Assembly: GCF_006715395.1 (NCBI RefSeq)
Contig: NZ_VFNC01000002.1
Coordinates: 3,224,001 to 3,288,000 of the forward strand
DNA length: 64,000 bases
Direction: 5' to 3'
Source of the DNA: Streptomyces sp. SLBN-31
GTDB taxonomy: Bacteria; Actinomycetota; Actinomycetes; Streptomycetales; Streptomycetaceae
Shown here: piece by piece, positions 52,655-59,936 of the stretch
Position numbering within the stretch: the stretch's first letter is position 1
Layout: every line of letters starts with the position of its first letter
The notes under the pieces: model-generated
The model's input: only the letters and a program-made list of their open reading frames with translations
What the model was told of the DNA's origin: nothing
Database searches by the model: none
Made by a program: the position numbers and the translations under genes

Positions 52655-53788
52655 ATGAGCAGTGAGGTGTCAGAGCTCACGCAGTTGGCCTACGAGGGCG
52701 GCAGGCTTCCCCTCACCGCGGCTCCCGTGGTCGGGACTCCCGATCGGACCTATGGGGAAGTGTTCGAGCCCGGGACGGAGCCTCTGGAAACCGGCGAGAT
52801 GCGGGTGACCGTCCTGGGCAGCGGCGACCCGTTCGTCCGCCGCAGCCAGGCGGCCGCCTCGGTTCTGGTCGAGGTGGGCAACCAAGAACACGACTTCTTC
52901 TTCCTCGACATCGGGTCGGGGGCGGTCGCGAACTTCAACGGCCTGGGCCTGCCCGTCACGGCTGCGACGAAGTTGTTCCTGTCGCACCTACACGCGGACC
53001 ACGTCGGCGACCTCCCCACCCTGCTGTGGTGCCTGGCCAAGGGCGGCCGACGTGACCCGGTCGAGGTGTGGGGCCCGGCCAGCGAGTACGAACCTCTCGG
53101 AACCCGCGCCTTCACCGAGAACCTCGCTGCGGCGTTCGCCTGGGACACCGAGTCCTTGGCGGGCGACCCGCGTCAGGGCGGCGCGCGGACCCTGACTACC
53201 GAGGTTCCCTACGACGCGCAGGCGGTCGTCTACGAGCGCAACGGGGTCACCGTCACCTCGTTCCCCGTGATCCACATCCTGAACGGGGCGGTCGGCTACC
53301 GCATCGACTTCGCGGGACTCAGCGTGGTCTTTTCCGGCGACACCAGGCCGTGCCGCACCCTGGTGGACGCCGCCGCCGGCGCCGATCTGCTGATCCACGA
53401 GACGTTCCCCGCCGCGCGTACCTTCGCGGCTAAGGCGGGCATGCCCCTGGATGTCGCATCGAAGATCATCGACCAGGCGCACACGAGCCCGACCATGGCA
53501 GGGCGGGTCTTCAAGCGCGTGGGCGCGCGGATGTCGTCTTTCTGGCACCTCGCGCTCGACCACGAAACGGTCGGACCGGTGTTCCAAGAGATGCGCCGCG
53601 AATACGACGGCCCGGTCACAGCCTCGCAGGATCTCACCGTCTTCAACATCACGAAAGACGCCGTCGTAACGCGTCAGGGCAGGTCCGCGCCCATGCCCTG
53701 GCCGGTCACCGGCCCCTCCCAGCGCCCCGCACGGCCCGGCCCGGCGCACCCCCCACCCGGGTGGTGGAACGAGGCCCTCCTGTCCTGA
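52655..53788 (+). CDS. MBL-fold metallo-hydrolase (RNase Z/arylsulfatase-like), element cargo
   Basis: A 377-residue metallo-beta-lactamase-fold enzyme. SHLHADHVGD (His111-x-His113-x-Asp115-His116) binds the dinuclear metal; the FPVIHILNGAVGYRI histidine, SGDTRP aspartate and WHLALDH histidine complete the site. The layout with GSG-DPF-RRSQAAASVLVEV before the motif is that of the RNase Z/AtsA-like arylsulfatase branch; some relatives are annotated as GntH of guanitoxin pathways. GAGGAG lies about ten bases before the ATG. There is no signal peptide. It is the only clear enzymatic cargo of the element. The substrate is unknown. Confidence 0.85.
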   Translation: MSSEVSELTQLAYEGGRLPLTAAPVVGTPDRTYGEVFEPGTEPLETGEMRVTVLGSGDPFVRRSQAAASVLVEVGNQEHDFFFLDIGSGAVANFNGLGLPVTAATKLFLSHLHADHVGDLPTLLWCLAKGGRRDPVEVWGPASEYEPLGTRAFTENLAAAFAWDTESLAGDPRQGGARTLTTEVPYDAQAVVYERNGVTVTSFPVIHILNGAVGYRIDFAGLSVVFSGDTRPCRTLVDAAAGADLLIHETFPAARTFAAKAGMPLDVASKIIDQAHTSPTMAGRVFKRVGARMSSFWHLALDHETVGPVFQEMRREYDGPVTASQDLTVFNITKDAVVTRQGRSAPMPWPVTGPSQRPARPGPAHPPPGWWNEALLS

Positions 53789-54124
53789 CCACTGGGGAGG
53801 CCGGCCAGACGGATGATGCCGACCAGTCGGATAAGGACGTGGTTCGCACGGGCGAGCTTGCTGCTACGGCTGTCAAGCGGCCCGCTGATGTCTGACATCA
53901 GCGCCTGCCACCAACAGCGGCGAACGCACGCGCATCACAGTGGACCCTGGCGACCGCAGCTGCGCCGCGTAGCGGCCGACGTCCAGGGGCGAGGGTTCAC
54001 GGTGATCGACCTGACGAGGATGAGACCAGTCGGCAACGGCCAGCAGGGCGCGACTACATGACCGTTGAACAAGGCCAAATCGCGCCCTACTGGCATCCGG
54101 TCAGAATGAACCACACTTCAATAC
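53789..54124. other. Gene-free stretch between the two cargo genes
   Basis: 336 bp without a gene I can support. A short plus-strand frame ends in LRRVAADVQGRGFTVIDLTR (53970-54030 region), which looks like a possible degraded protein C-terminus. The last 80 bp before the next ATG are AT-richer and may hold its promoter. Confidence 0.4.
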
Positions 54125-54592
54125 ATGGGGGTTTTATCCGATCAGGACCAGTTCGTATGTGATCGCTGCGGTAGCGCAAGCCCGACCGTGTGCGAACGAG
54201 GGCGCATCGACCTAATGGCCAAGCTCTGTGATGACTGCTGGAACAGGCTCGCCAACGAGATGGCCGAAGTCGACGGAGCCACAGCCGCCCCGAGGCCCGA
54301 TCCCGACCCCGACGACGTGTCTTGGATCGAGTCGCCTATTTGCCCCAGATGTGGAGCACTCATCCGCGTATATCCCACCAACTACGATCGGTGGGTCAGC
54401 CTGGCCACGGTAGAACTGCCCGCCAAGGACGTCCCAGAGGCCTTCCGCTGGCGTTTGACGCCACTCCCGACCCGATCCCGCATCGCGACCGATACCGTGG
54501 TTGTACAGGTCCGTGGAGTCGATCCCCTGCCCAGCGAACCCGTCGTGCCGGCTCACCGCATGATGTGCGTCCCCGATCGGGATGGGCCGTAG
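54125..54592 (+). CDS. DUF6083-like double zinc-ribbon protein with a TTA codon, element cargo
   Basis: A 155-residue protein with two CxxC pairs in the N-terminal half (VCDRCG, LCDDC) and another ribbon (ICPRCGALIRVYPTNYDRWV) followed by VELPAKDVPEAFRWRL, which resembles the DUF6083 core. Codon 4 is TTA, and the coding GC is lower than its neighbours, suggesting foreign origin or bldA-dependent expression. No SD precedes the ATG at 54125; a leaderless start is possible. Function unknown. Confidence 0.68.
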   Translation: MGVLSDQDQFVCDRCGSASPTVCERGRIDLMAKLCDDCWNRLANEMAEVDGATAAPRPDPDPDDVSWIESPICPRCGALIRVYPTNYDRWVSLATVELPAKDVPEAFRWRLTPLPTRSRIATDTVVVQVRGVDPLPSEPVVPAHRMMCVPDRDGP

Positions 54593-54617
54593 AGCGCAGC
54601 CCGTACGCGAGACGTAG

Positions 54618-54637
54618 GCGTGCCCCCAGCGTGCCCG
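54618..54637. promoter_or_regulatory. Right arm-type repeat near attR
   Basis: GCGTGCCCCCAGCGTGCCCG differs at a single base from 45397-45416 and has the same orientation. It lies 102 bp inside the attR core. The rest of 54593-54738 shows no gene. Confidence 0.6.
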
Positions 54638-54738
54638 GTCGAGCAGCATCCAGCGGGGAACACCGGGGAACCTCGGCGAGCAGCGCCAGGACCCGCAGGT
54701 CAGGGTCTCGCCAGGTCAGCCCGGATCCGCATACGCGA

Positions 54739-54781
54739 TCTTCCAAACTGGCTACGCGGGTTCGATTCCCGTCGCCCGCTC
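54739..54781. repeat. attR core (43 bp)
   Basis: The right copy of the att repeat reproduces tRNA-Gly from the anticodon loop through the 3' end, but no 5' half precedes it, so this is not a functional tRNA. Native chromosomal sequence resumes at 54782. Confidence 0.95.
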
Positions 54782-54790
54782 CATACGGCC

Positions 54791-54829
54791 CGGGGCCGGA
54801 CCGGAGGATGATCCTCCGGTCCGGCCCCG
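54791..54829 (+). terminator. Original terminator of tRNA-Gly, now separated by the element
   Basis: A 19-bp near-perfect palindrome (54791-54809 with 54811-54829, centre G) followed by AGTGTTTT, oriented for plus-strand transcripts. Before integration it would have followed tRNA-Gly within about 10 bp. Confidence 0.88.
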
Positions 54830-54965
54830 AGTGTTTTCCGCGGCGCGCGTGTCCCTGCCGGTGCCGGATCGCGTCGCCCCAGCCGAGGCGGCGGCGGGCG
54901 CGTGGGCGGACATGACGGGGCCGCCGCCGGGTACGCGAAGCGTGGGCGGCCGGCGAGGCCCGGGG

Positions 54966-55160
54966 TCAGAAGCTGATCGAGTTGATCGTTTCCGCTATCG
55001 AGTTCAGGAAGCGGTTGATCGACGGGGCCATGCCGGTCGACGCGAGGAAGAAGCCGAAGAGCACCGCGACGATGGCGGGTCCGGCCTTGATCGATCCACC
55101 CCGGATCAGGACCACCAGGATGATCGCCAACAGCAGCACCACTGACAGTGAAATGGCCAC
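54966..55160 (-). CDS. Small conserved membrane protein
   Basis: A 64-residue protein with two hydrophobic segments (ISLSVVLLLAIILVVLI and AGPAIVAVLFGFFLAST) around a GGSIKAG turn, and a polar C-terminus (SINRFLNSIAETINSISF). Composition and position just beyond the tRNA locus suggest a real core gene. The GTG at 55160 has no good SD. Function unknown. Confidence 0.72.
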   Translation of the reverse strand: MAISLSVVLLLAIILVVLIRGGSIKAGPAIVAVLFGFFLASTGMAPSINRFLNSIAETINSISF

Positions 55161-55636
55161 AACTGATCACACACCCTTGGTCGGTCCGCTCTCCCGGCCC
55201 GGGGGCGCGTCCCCGCGCACCCCCGCCAGAACCATCGTGCCACCAACAGGGCCTGCGTATGCGGCTGGTGGGACATCGGCGCGGCACCTGTGTCACACGT
55301 TTGCCTGAACCATACGGCCACACGGGCACCGTGGGTCCCAACACCGGCTGTCCGCACGGCAATTCGAGGACCCACCCGCCCGAGTAATTCGGCGGGATCG
55401 TTTCCATGTCCACACAACGCGTTCGCAGTTATTTCGAATTGTCGCCACGGGCACATCAAAGCGGGCGGACAGCCGACCCAGTTGTCGGGATTCATCCGGA
55501 CTAAGCCACCCATAAGTCCAGCGAGCGACTCGGCAGGAATGTCCCCTTCATGCCTCTTTGCCGGGACGAACCGCGAGGTCAACTCCTCGCAATTTCGGGG
55601 CACACGAAGCACATAAGCAGGAATGACATGGACGGT
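55161..55636. other. Divergent intergenic region without a gene
   Basis: About 480 bp upstream of two divergent genes. It is AT-richer than average between 55390 and 55620, and open frames here have poor codon bias. It presumably holds the promoter of the small membrane protein and upstream control elements for the acyltransferase. Confidence 0.5.
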
Positions 55637-55666
55637 TTCACGAAAAGCCACAGACAACGCTAGGGT
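55637..55666 (+). promoter_or_regulatory. Promoter candidate giving a leaderless acyltransferase mRNA
   Basis: TTCACG (55637-55642) and TAGGGT (55661-55666) are 18 bp apart, and the ATG at 55674 lies 8 bp after the -10 hexamer, about where transcription would begin. Confidence 0.45.
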
Positions 55667-55673
55667 GCCTCAG

Positions 55674-56864
55674 ATGTTTCACGCCGCCTCGTCCCCCGGT
55701 CAGCACAGAACGCCGCTCCCTCCGGCACAGTCGCCGGCGTCCGGAGTGCCGAGTCCGCGTTCACCGCAGAGTCAGCAGGCGCGTGCGGCCCAGGGACGAC
55801 CGGCCGGTCCCGGCAAGCAGCGCGACGCCTTCTTCGACAACGCCAAGTACCTGGCGATCGTGCTGGTGGCCATGGGCCACTCCTGGGAGCCGCTGAAGGG
55901 CGACAGCCGCGTCCTGGAGGCCGTGTACACCGTCGTCTACGCCTTCCACATGCCGGCGTTCATCATCATCTCCGGCTTCTTCTCGCGCAGTTTCGACATG
56001 CGCCCCGACCGCCTCCGACGGCTGGTCACCGGCGTCCTGGTGCCCTACGTCCTGTTCGAGACGGCGTACTCCCTGTTCAAGCGCTACGGCGACCACGACC
56101 CGAGCATGGACATCAGCCTGCTCGACCCCTGGTACCTCACCTGGTTCCTGATCGCGCTGTTCATCTGGCGGCTGACGACCCCGCTGTGGAAGACCGTCCG
56201 CCGGCCGCTGCCCCTCGCGCTCGCCGTCGCCATGCTGGCGTCCGTCTCCCCGGACATCGGCGACGACCTCGACCTGCAGCGGGTGCTGCAGTTCCTGCCG
56301 TACTTCGTGCTGGGTCTGTGCATGAAGCCGGAGCACTTCCAGAGGGTGCGCACCCGCCGGGTGCGGATGCTGTCCGCGCCGGTCTTCGCGGCCGCGCTGG
56401 CCGTCGGCTGGTGGGCGGTGCCGCGGATGGACACCGCATGGTTCTACCACCGCGACGCCGCGCAGAACCTGGACGCGCCCTGGTGGTCCGGCCCGGTGAT
56501 GACGCTGGCGCTGTTCGGCTGCTCGCTGCTGCTGACCGCCTGCTTCTTCGCCTGGGTGCCGCGTCGGCGGATGTGGTTCACGGCACTCGGCGCGGGCACG
56601 CTGTACGGCTATCTGCTGCACGGTTTCGTGGTCAAGGCCGGTGACTTCTACGGCTGGTTCGACTACGGGTGGATGCGCCGGCCGCTCGGCGAGATCCTCG
56701 TGACGCTCGCCGCTGCCGCCGTCGTCACCGTGCTGTGCACCCGGCCGGTGCAGCGGGTGTTCCGGTTCGCGATGGAACCCGAGATGAAGTGGGCCTTCCG
56801 GCCGGACTCCGTCGAGGCGGCGCGCGGCCGGGTCAACGCCCCGCGCGAGAAGGTCAACGCCTAG
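55674..56864 (+). CDS. Acyltransferase family 3 membrane protein
   Basis: A 396-residue integral membrane O-acyltransferase. A Pro/Ser/Gln-rich N-terminal 45 residues is followed by DAFFDNAKYLAIVLVAMGHSWEPL (the catalytic His region) and about ten TM helices (FHMPAFIIISGFF, WYLTWFLIALFIWRL, YLLHGFVVKAG). Such enzymes acetylate or succinylate sugars of wall polymers or secondary metabolites. ATG 55674 is preferred over ATG 55623 because a promoter-like pair lies immediately upstream; there is no SD. The 3' end overlaps the convergent HD gene by 11 bp. Confidence 0.85.
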   Translation: MFHAASSPGQHRTPLPPAQSPASGVPSPRSPQSQQARAAQGRPAGPGKQRDAFFDNAKYLAIVLVAMGHSWEPLKGDSRVLEAVYTVVYAFHMPAFIIISGFFSRSFDMRPDRLRRLVTGVLVPYVLFETAYSLFKRYGDHDPSMDISLLDPWYLTWFLIALFIWRLTTPLWKTVRRPLPLALAVAMLASVSPDIGDDLDLQRVLQFLPYFVLGLCMKPEHFQRVRTRRVRMLSAPVFAAALAVGWWAVPRMDTAWFYHRDAAQNLDAPWWSGPVMTLALFGCSLLLTACFFAWVPRRRMWFTALGAGTLYGYLLHGFVVKAGDFYGWFDYGWMRRPLGEILVTLAAAAVVTVLCTRPVQRVFRFAMEPEMKWAFRPDSVEAARGRVNAPREKVNA

Positions 56865-57330
56865 CCACGCCCCAGCAGGGCGCCGAGGCGTCCAGACCGA
56901 GAAGTGCGCGCATGCCGGCGTACTTCTCGGTCAGCCGTGTGCGGGTGGCCTCGTCCTCGACGCCCTCGATGCGTGCCGGGTCGGCGTTGTGGGCGATGTC
57001 CGCGGCCTTCACCAGCAGCGCGCCGGGGGTGGCCAGGATCCGGTCGGCGTATTCCCGTGCCGGCTCGCCGTCCCGCTTGGTGAGCGCGAGCACGATGTCC
57101 TGCGCACGCGGGCTCAGTTCGAGTCCGCGCAGCCACCGCTCGGTCAGCGGCGTGTCCTCGACGGCGTCGTGCAGCCAGGCCGCCTTCAGCTGGTCCTCGT
57201 CCCCGGCGCAGGCCCGCACGCCGGCCACGACGGCGACGAGGTGCTCGACGTAGGGGCGGCCCTGCTTGTCGGTCTGGGTGGCGTGCGCCCAGCGCGCGAT
57301 CTTCTCGACCTCGAGCAACGACAGTGTCAT
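56854..57330 (-). CDS. HD-domain phosphohydrolase-like protein
   Basis: A 158-residue protein of the RelA/SpoT-type HD superfamily: IARWAHATQTDKQGRPYVEHL, then AAWLHDAVEDTPLT (the HD pair, near residues 54-55) and VLALTKRDGEP, and LVKAADIAHNAD. This is the layout of small SpoT-like hydrolases, so (p)ppGpp or nucleotide hydrolysis is plausible. Its ATG lies 3 bp after the phosphatase gene's stop on the same strand, so coupling is likely. Confidence 0.85.
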   Translation of the reverse strand: MTLSLLEVEKIARWAHATQTDKQGRPYVEHLVAVVAGVRACAGDEDQLKAAWLHDAVEDTPLTERWLRGLELSPRAQDIVLALTKRDGEPAREYADRILATPGALLVKAADIAHNADPARIEGVEDEATRTRLTEKYAGMRALLGLDASAPCWGVARR

Positions 57331-57333
57331 CGG

Positions 57334-58518
57334 CTACGCCGGCCTGGGCTGTACGGCCGTCGGGCCCTCGCGGCAGATCAGCAGCAGGGCCCGGTCGTCG
57401 TTGACGTCCTTGGCCACCGCCTCGATCAGATGCCAGGCCGCGCCGTGAAAACCGCCCGCGACATACCGGTCGGCCTCCCCGGTCAGCCGGTCGATGCCCT
57501 CGACGATGTCCCGGTCGGAGGTCTCCACCAGGCCGTCCGTGAACAGCATCAACACGTCTCCGGGGCGCAGCGATCCCTTCACGGGGTCGAACTGCGCGCC
57601 GTCGTACACGCCCAGCAGCGGTCCCTCGGCCGCCTTCTCCTCCCAGCGGCCGCTGCCCGCGCTGAGCTGCAGGCCCGGTGGGTGGCCGGCGGAGTAGAGC
57701 TCGTAGTCGCCGGAGTCGAGGTCCAGCACGAGGTGGATCGAGGTCGCGAAGCCCTCGTCCCAGTCCTGGCGCAGCAGGTAGCCGTTCGCGGCCGGGAGGA
57801 AGGCGTGCGGCGGGAGGGAGCCCAGCAGACCGCCGAAGGCGCCCGACAGCAGCAGCGCGCGCGAACCGGCGTCCATGCCCTTGCCGGACACGTCCGTCAG
57901 GACGACCTCCAGGGTGCGGCCGCCGTTCGTCCGGGCCGCGACCACGAAGTCGCCCGAGAAGGACTGGCCGCCGGCCGGGCGCAGCGCCATCTCGCGGTGC
58001 CAGCCGTCGGGCAGTTTGGGCAGTTTGCTCTGGACGCGGATGCGTTCGCGCAGGTCGAAGAGCATGGTGCCGCCGCGCCGCCACGGCACCCCGACCCGGC
58101 TGCGGAACTGGGCCACCAGCAGGCCGAAGAACCCACAGGCGGCGACCACGAGGACCACGCCCGGGGTGACGCGCGAGGGCCCCTCCGTGTAGGGGCCCAG
58201 CTTCACCGACTCCACGATCAGCGCCGTGGCCGCAGCCGCGTACAGGCCGAGCAGGCTGGCCGGACGCAGCAGCAGGCCGCCCGCGACGATCGGGACGACC
58301 AGCAGGGCCGGGGAGCACCACACCGAGTTGGCCAGGGTCACGGCCGCGATGACCGGGATGGTGAACAGCAGCAGGCCCAGCGCGATCCACTCCGAGCCGT
58401 CCCCGCGGAAATAGTCGACGGCGCTTCTGCGCACGCCGACCCGGGCCCGGTGCCACTGCATCTTCAACCGGGCCGTGAACGTCTCGGCTTCCGCGCGCCG
58501 CTCTCGTCCTGCTGCCAT
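57334..58518 (-). CDS. Membrane-anchored PP2C/SpoIIE-type Ser/Thr phosphatase
   Basis: A 394-residue protein. Four hydrophobic segments between residues about 44 and 140 are followed by a SpoIIE/RsbU catalytic domain with SFSGDFVVAA, VLTDVSGKGMDAG, YSAGHPPGL, LMLFTDGLVE and NDDRALLLI, which supply the metal-binding aspartates. Streptomycetes carry many such phosphatases acting on anti-anti-sigma factors. No PAS or GAF sensor is present; the membrane part may sense. AAGGT lies before the ATG. Confidence 0.9.
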   Translation of the reverse strand: MAAGRERRAEAETFTARLKMQWHRARVGVRRSAVDYFRGDGSEWIALGLLLFTIPVIAAVTLANSVWCSPALLVVPIVAGGLLLRPASLLGLYAAAATALIVESVKLGPYTEGPSRVTPGVVLVVAACGFFGLLVAQFRSRVGVPWRRGGTMLFDLRERIRVQSKLPKLPDGWHREMALRPAGGQSFSGDFVVAARTNGGRTLEVVLTDVSGKGMDAGSRALLLSGAFGGLLGSLPPHAFLPAANGYLLRQDWDEGFATSIHLVLDLDSGDYELYSAGHPPGLQLSAGSGRWEEKAAEGPLLGVYDGAQFDPVKGSLRPGDVLMLFTDGLVETSDRDIVEGIDRLTGEADRYVAGGFHGAAWHLIEAVAKDVNDDRALLLICREGPTAVQPRPA

Positions 58519-58706
58519 TAGTTCGGGACCTTATCCGTCGGACCCGTCACTTGGCACAGGAGGTACGACTTGTCCCCCATCCGAGGTTGAACTTCACAGT
58601 CACCGTGAAGGCCGCGAATAGACCGGTTTGTACGGGCCCGTTGAGCCTTTCGACCTGCGCCGCAAATTCCCTCGCTCCTCTCGGGCCGTCCTGATAGGCA
58701 TGGTTC

Positions 58707-59936
58707 ATGGGGACCGATGTGCGCGTGCTGCGCCAGGACGAGTGGGACGAGTGGTACGACAACCTGATCCGCGCCTTCGGCGGGGTTCCGGAGTCGGACG
58801 AGGAGCGCGCGCTGTGGCGCGAGCTCACCGAGCCGGAGCGGTGCGTGGGCGTCTGGGACGGTGCGGCGTGCGTCGGGACGGCCGGAGCGTTCGCCTTCCG
58901 GCTGACCGTGCCCGGCGGTGCCGCGGTGCCGGTCGCCGGCGTCACCATGGTGTCCGTGGCCGCCACGCACCGGCGGCGGGGCATCCTGACGGCCATGATG
59001 CGGCGCCAGTTGGACGACGTTCGGTCCTGGGGCGAGCCGCTGGCCGTGCTGACGGCCTCCGAGCCCGCGATCTACGGGCGCTTCGGGTACGGGACCGCGA
59101 CCTTCCACGTGAACGCCGAGATCGACACGACCCGCGTCCGGCTGTCAGCGCCGCCCGGCACCGACGACGTACGACTGCGGTACGCGCGGCCCGAGGAGGT
59201 GCTCGACGTCTGCGAGGCGGTGTACGCCCGGCTCGTGCCGCGGCGGCCGGGGATGCTGGTGCGCGGCGCCGGCTGGGAGTGGCTCGGGGTGCTGGACCCG
59301 GCGAGCGACCGGGACGGCGGGTCGCCGATGCAGTGCGTGCTGGCGGAGCGGGACGGCGAGGTCGTCGGGTACACCCGGTTCCGGGTCAAGCCGGACTGGG
59401 AGCCGACGGGCCCCAACGGCAGCGTGCTGGTGCGGGACCTGGAGGCGCTGGACCCGGCGGCGCACGCGGCGCTGTGGCGGTTCCTGTTCGACATCGACCT
59501 CACGTCGAAGGTGAACGCCCGGGGCCGCCCGCTGGACGAGGCCTGGCAGCACCTGGTCTCCGACATCCGGCGGTGCTCGCTGCGGGTGCGGGACTCCCTG
59601 CACGTACGGCTGGTGGACGTCGGCGCGGGGCTTCAGGCGCGGACCTACCAGGCGCCGGTGGACGTGGTACTGGCGGTCGAGGACGCCTTCTGCCCCTGGA
59701 ACGAGGGCCGTTGGCGGCTGACCGGCGACCCGAAGGGCGCCTCCTGCGCCCGCACCGAGGACGCTCCCGATCTCGCCCTGTCGGTGCGGGAGTTGGGGTC
59801 GGCTTACCTCGGCGGCGTCACCCTGGAGGCGCTCGCCGCGGCCGGGCGGGTGCGGGAGCTGCGCCAGGGCGCGCTGGCGGAGGCGTCACTGGCCTTCGCT
59901 TCGACGCCGGCCCCGTGGCTGCCGCACGGCTTCTAG
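58707..59936 (+). CDS. Eis-like GNAT N-acetyltransferase
   Basis: A 409-residue enhanced-intracellular-survival (Eis)-type acetyltransferase. The N-terminal GNAT domain has VAGVTMVSVAATHRRRGILT (acetyl-CoA loop with THRRRGI near residue 90), YGRFGYG and a second degenerate GNAT domain; an SCP2-like C-terminal domain ends in PHGF, whose free carboxylate is the catalytic base in Eis. Eis enzymes acetylate amines including aminoglycosides; the native substrate is unknown. It overlaps the convergent glycosylase gene by 4 bp. Confidence 0.92.
   Translation: MGTDVRVLRQDEWDEWYDNLIRAFGGVPESDEERALWRELTEPERCVGVWDGAACVGTAGAFAFRLTVPGGAAVPVAGVTMVSVAATHRRRGILTAMMRRQLDDVRSWGEPLAVLTASEPAIYGRFGYGTATFHVNAEIDTTRVRLSAPPGTDDVRLRYARPEEVLDVCEAVYARLVPRRPGMLVRGAGWEWLGVLDPASDRDGGSPMQCVLAERDGEVVGYTRFRVKPDWEPTGPNGSVLVRDLEALDPAAHAALWRFLFDIDLTSKVNARGRPLDEAWQHLVSDIRRCSLRVRDSLHVRLVDVGAGLQARTYQAPVDVVLAVEDAFCPWNEGRWRLTGDPKGASCARTEDAPDLALSVRELGSAYLGGVTLEALAAAGRVRELRQGALAEASLAFASTPAPWLPHGF

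Larger units (their letters stand above)
45276..54781. mobile_element. Integrated AICE (pSAM2-type actinomycete integrative and conjugative element) in tRNA-Gly
   Basis: A 9463-bp element (one core to the next) bounded by perfect 43-bp direct repeats. Gene order from attL is int-xis-rep, small transfer proteins, a TraSA-like FtsK ATPase, a regulatory gene, an operator and a repressor remnant, then cargo, all minus-strand except the cargo. This order and content match pSAM2-type AICEs, which replicate by rolling circle after excision and transfer double-stranded DNA through a single FtsK-like protein. int and rep each carry a frameshift and the repressor is truncated, so mobility is doubtful. 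Confidence 0.93.

Noticed and set aside
53674..53898. Minus-strand frame starting MSDISGPLDSRSSKLARANH, considered as a transposase remnant
   Set aside because: It overlaps the 3' end of the MBL hydrolase gene, and I cannot match it to any transposase motif.
54700..54781. Apparent second tRNA-Gly
   Set aside because: Only the 3' half (anticodon loop onward) is present; it is the attR duplication.
55106..55657. Minus-strand frame of 183 codons upstream of the acyltransferase
   Set aside because: It runs through the small membrane protein in another frame, has poor codon bias and no SD sequence.
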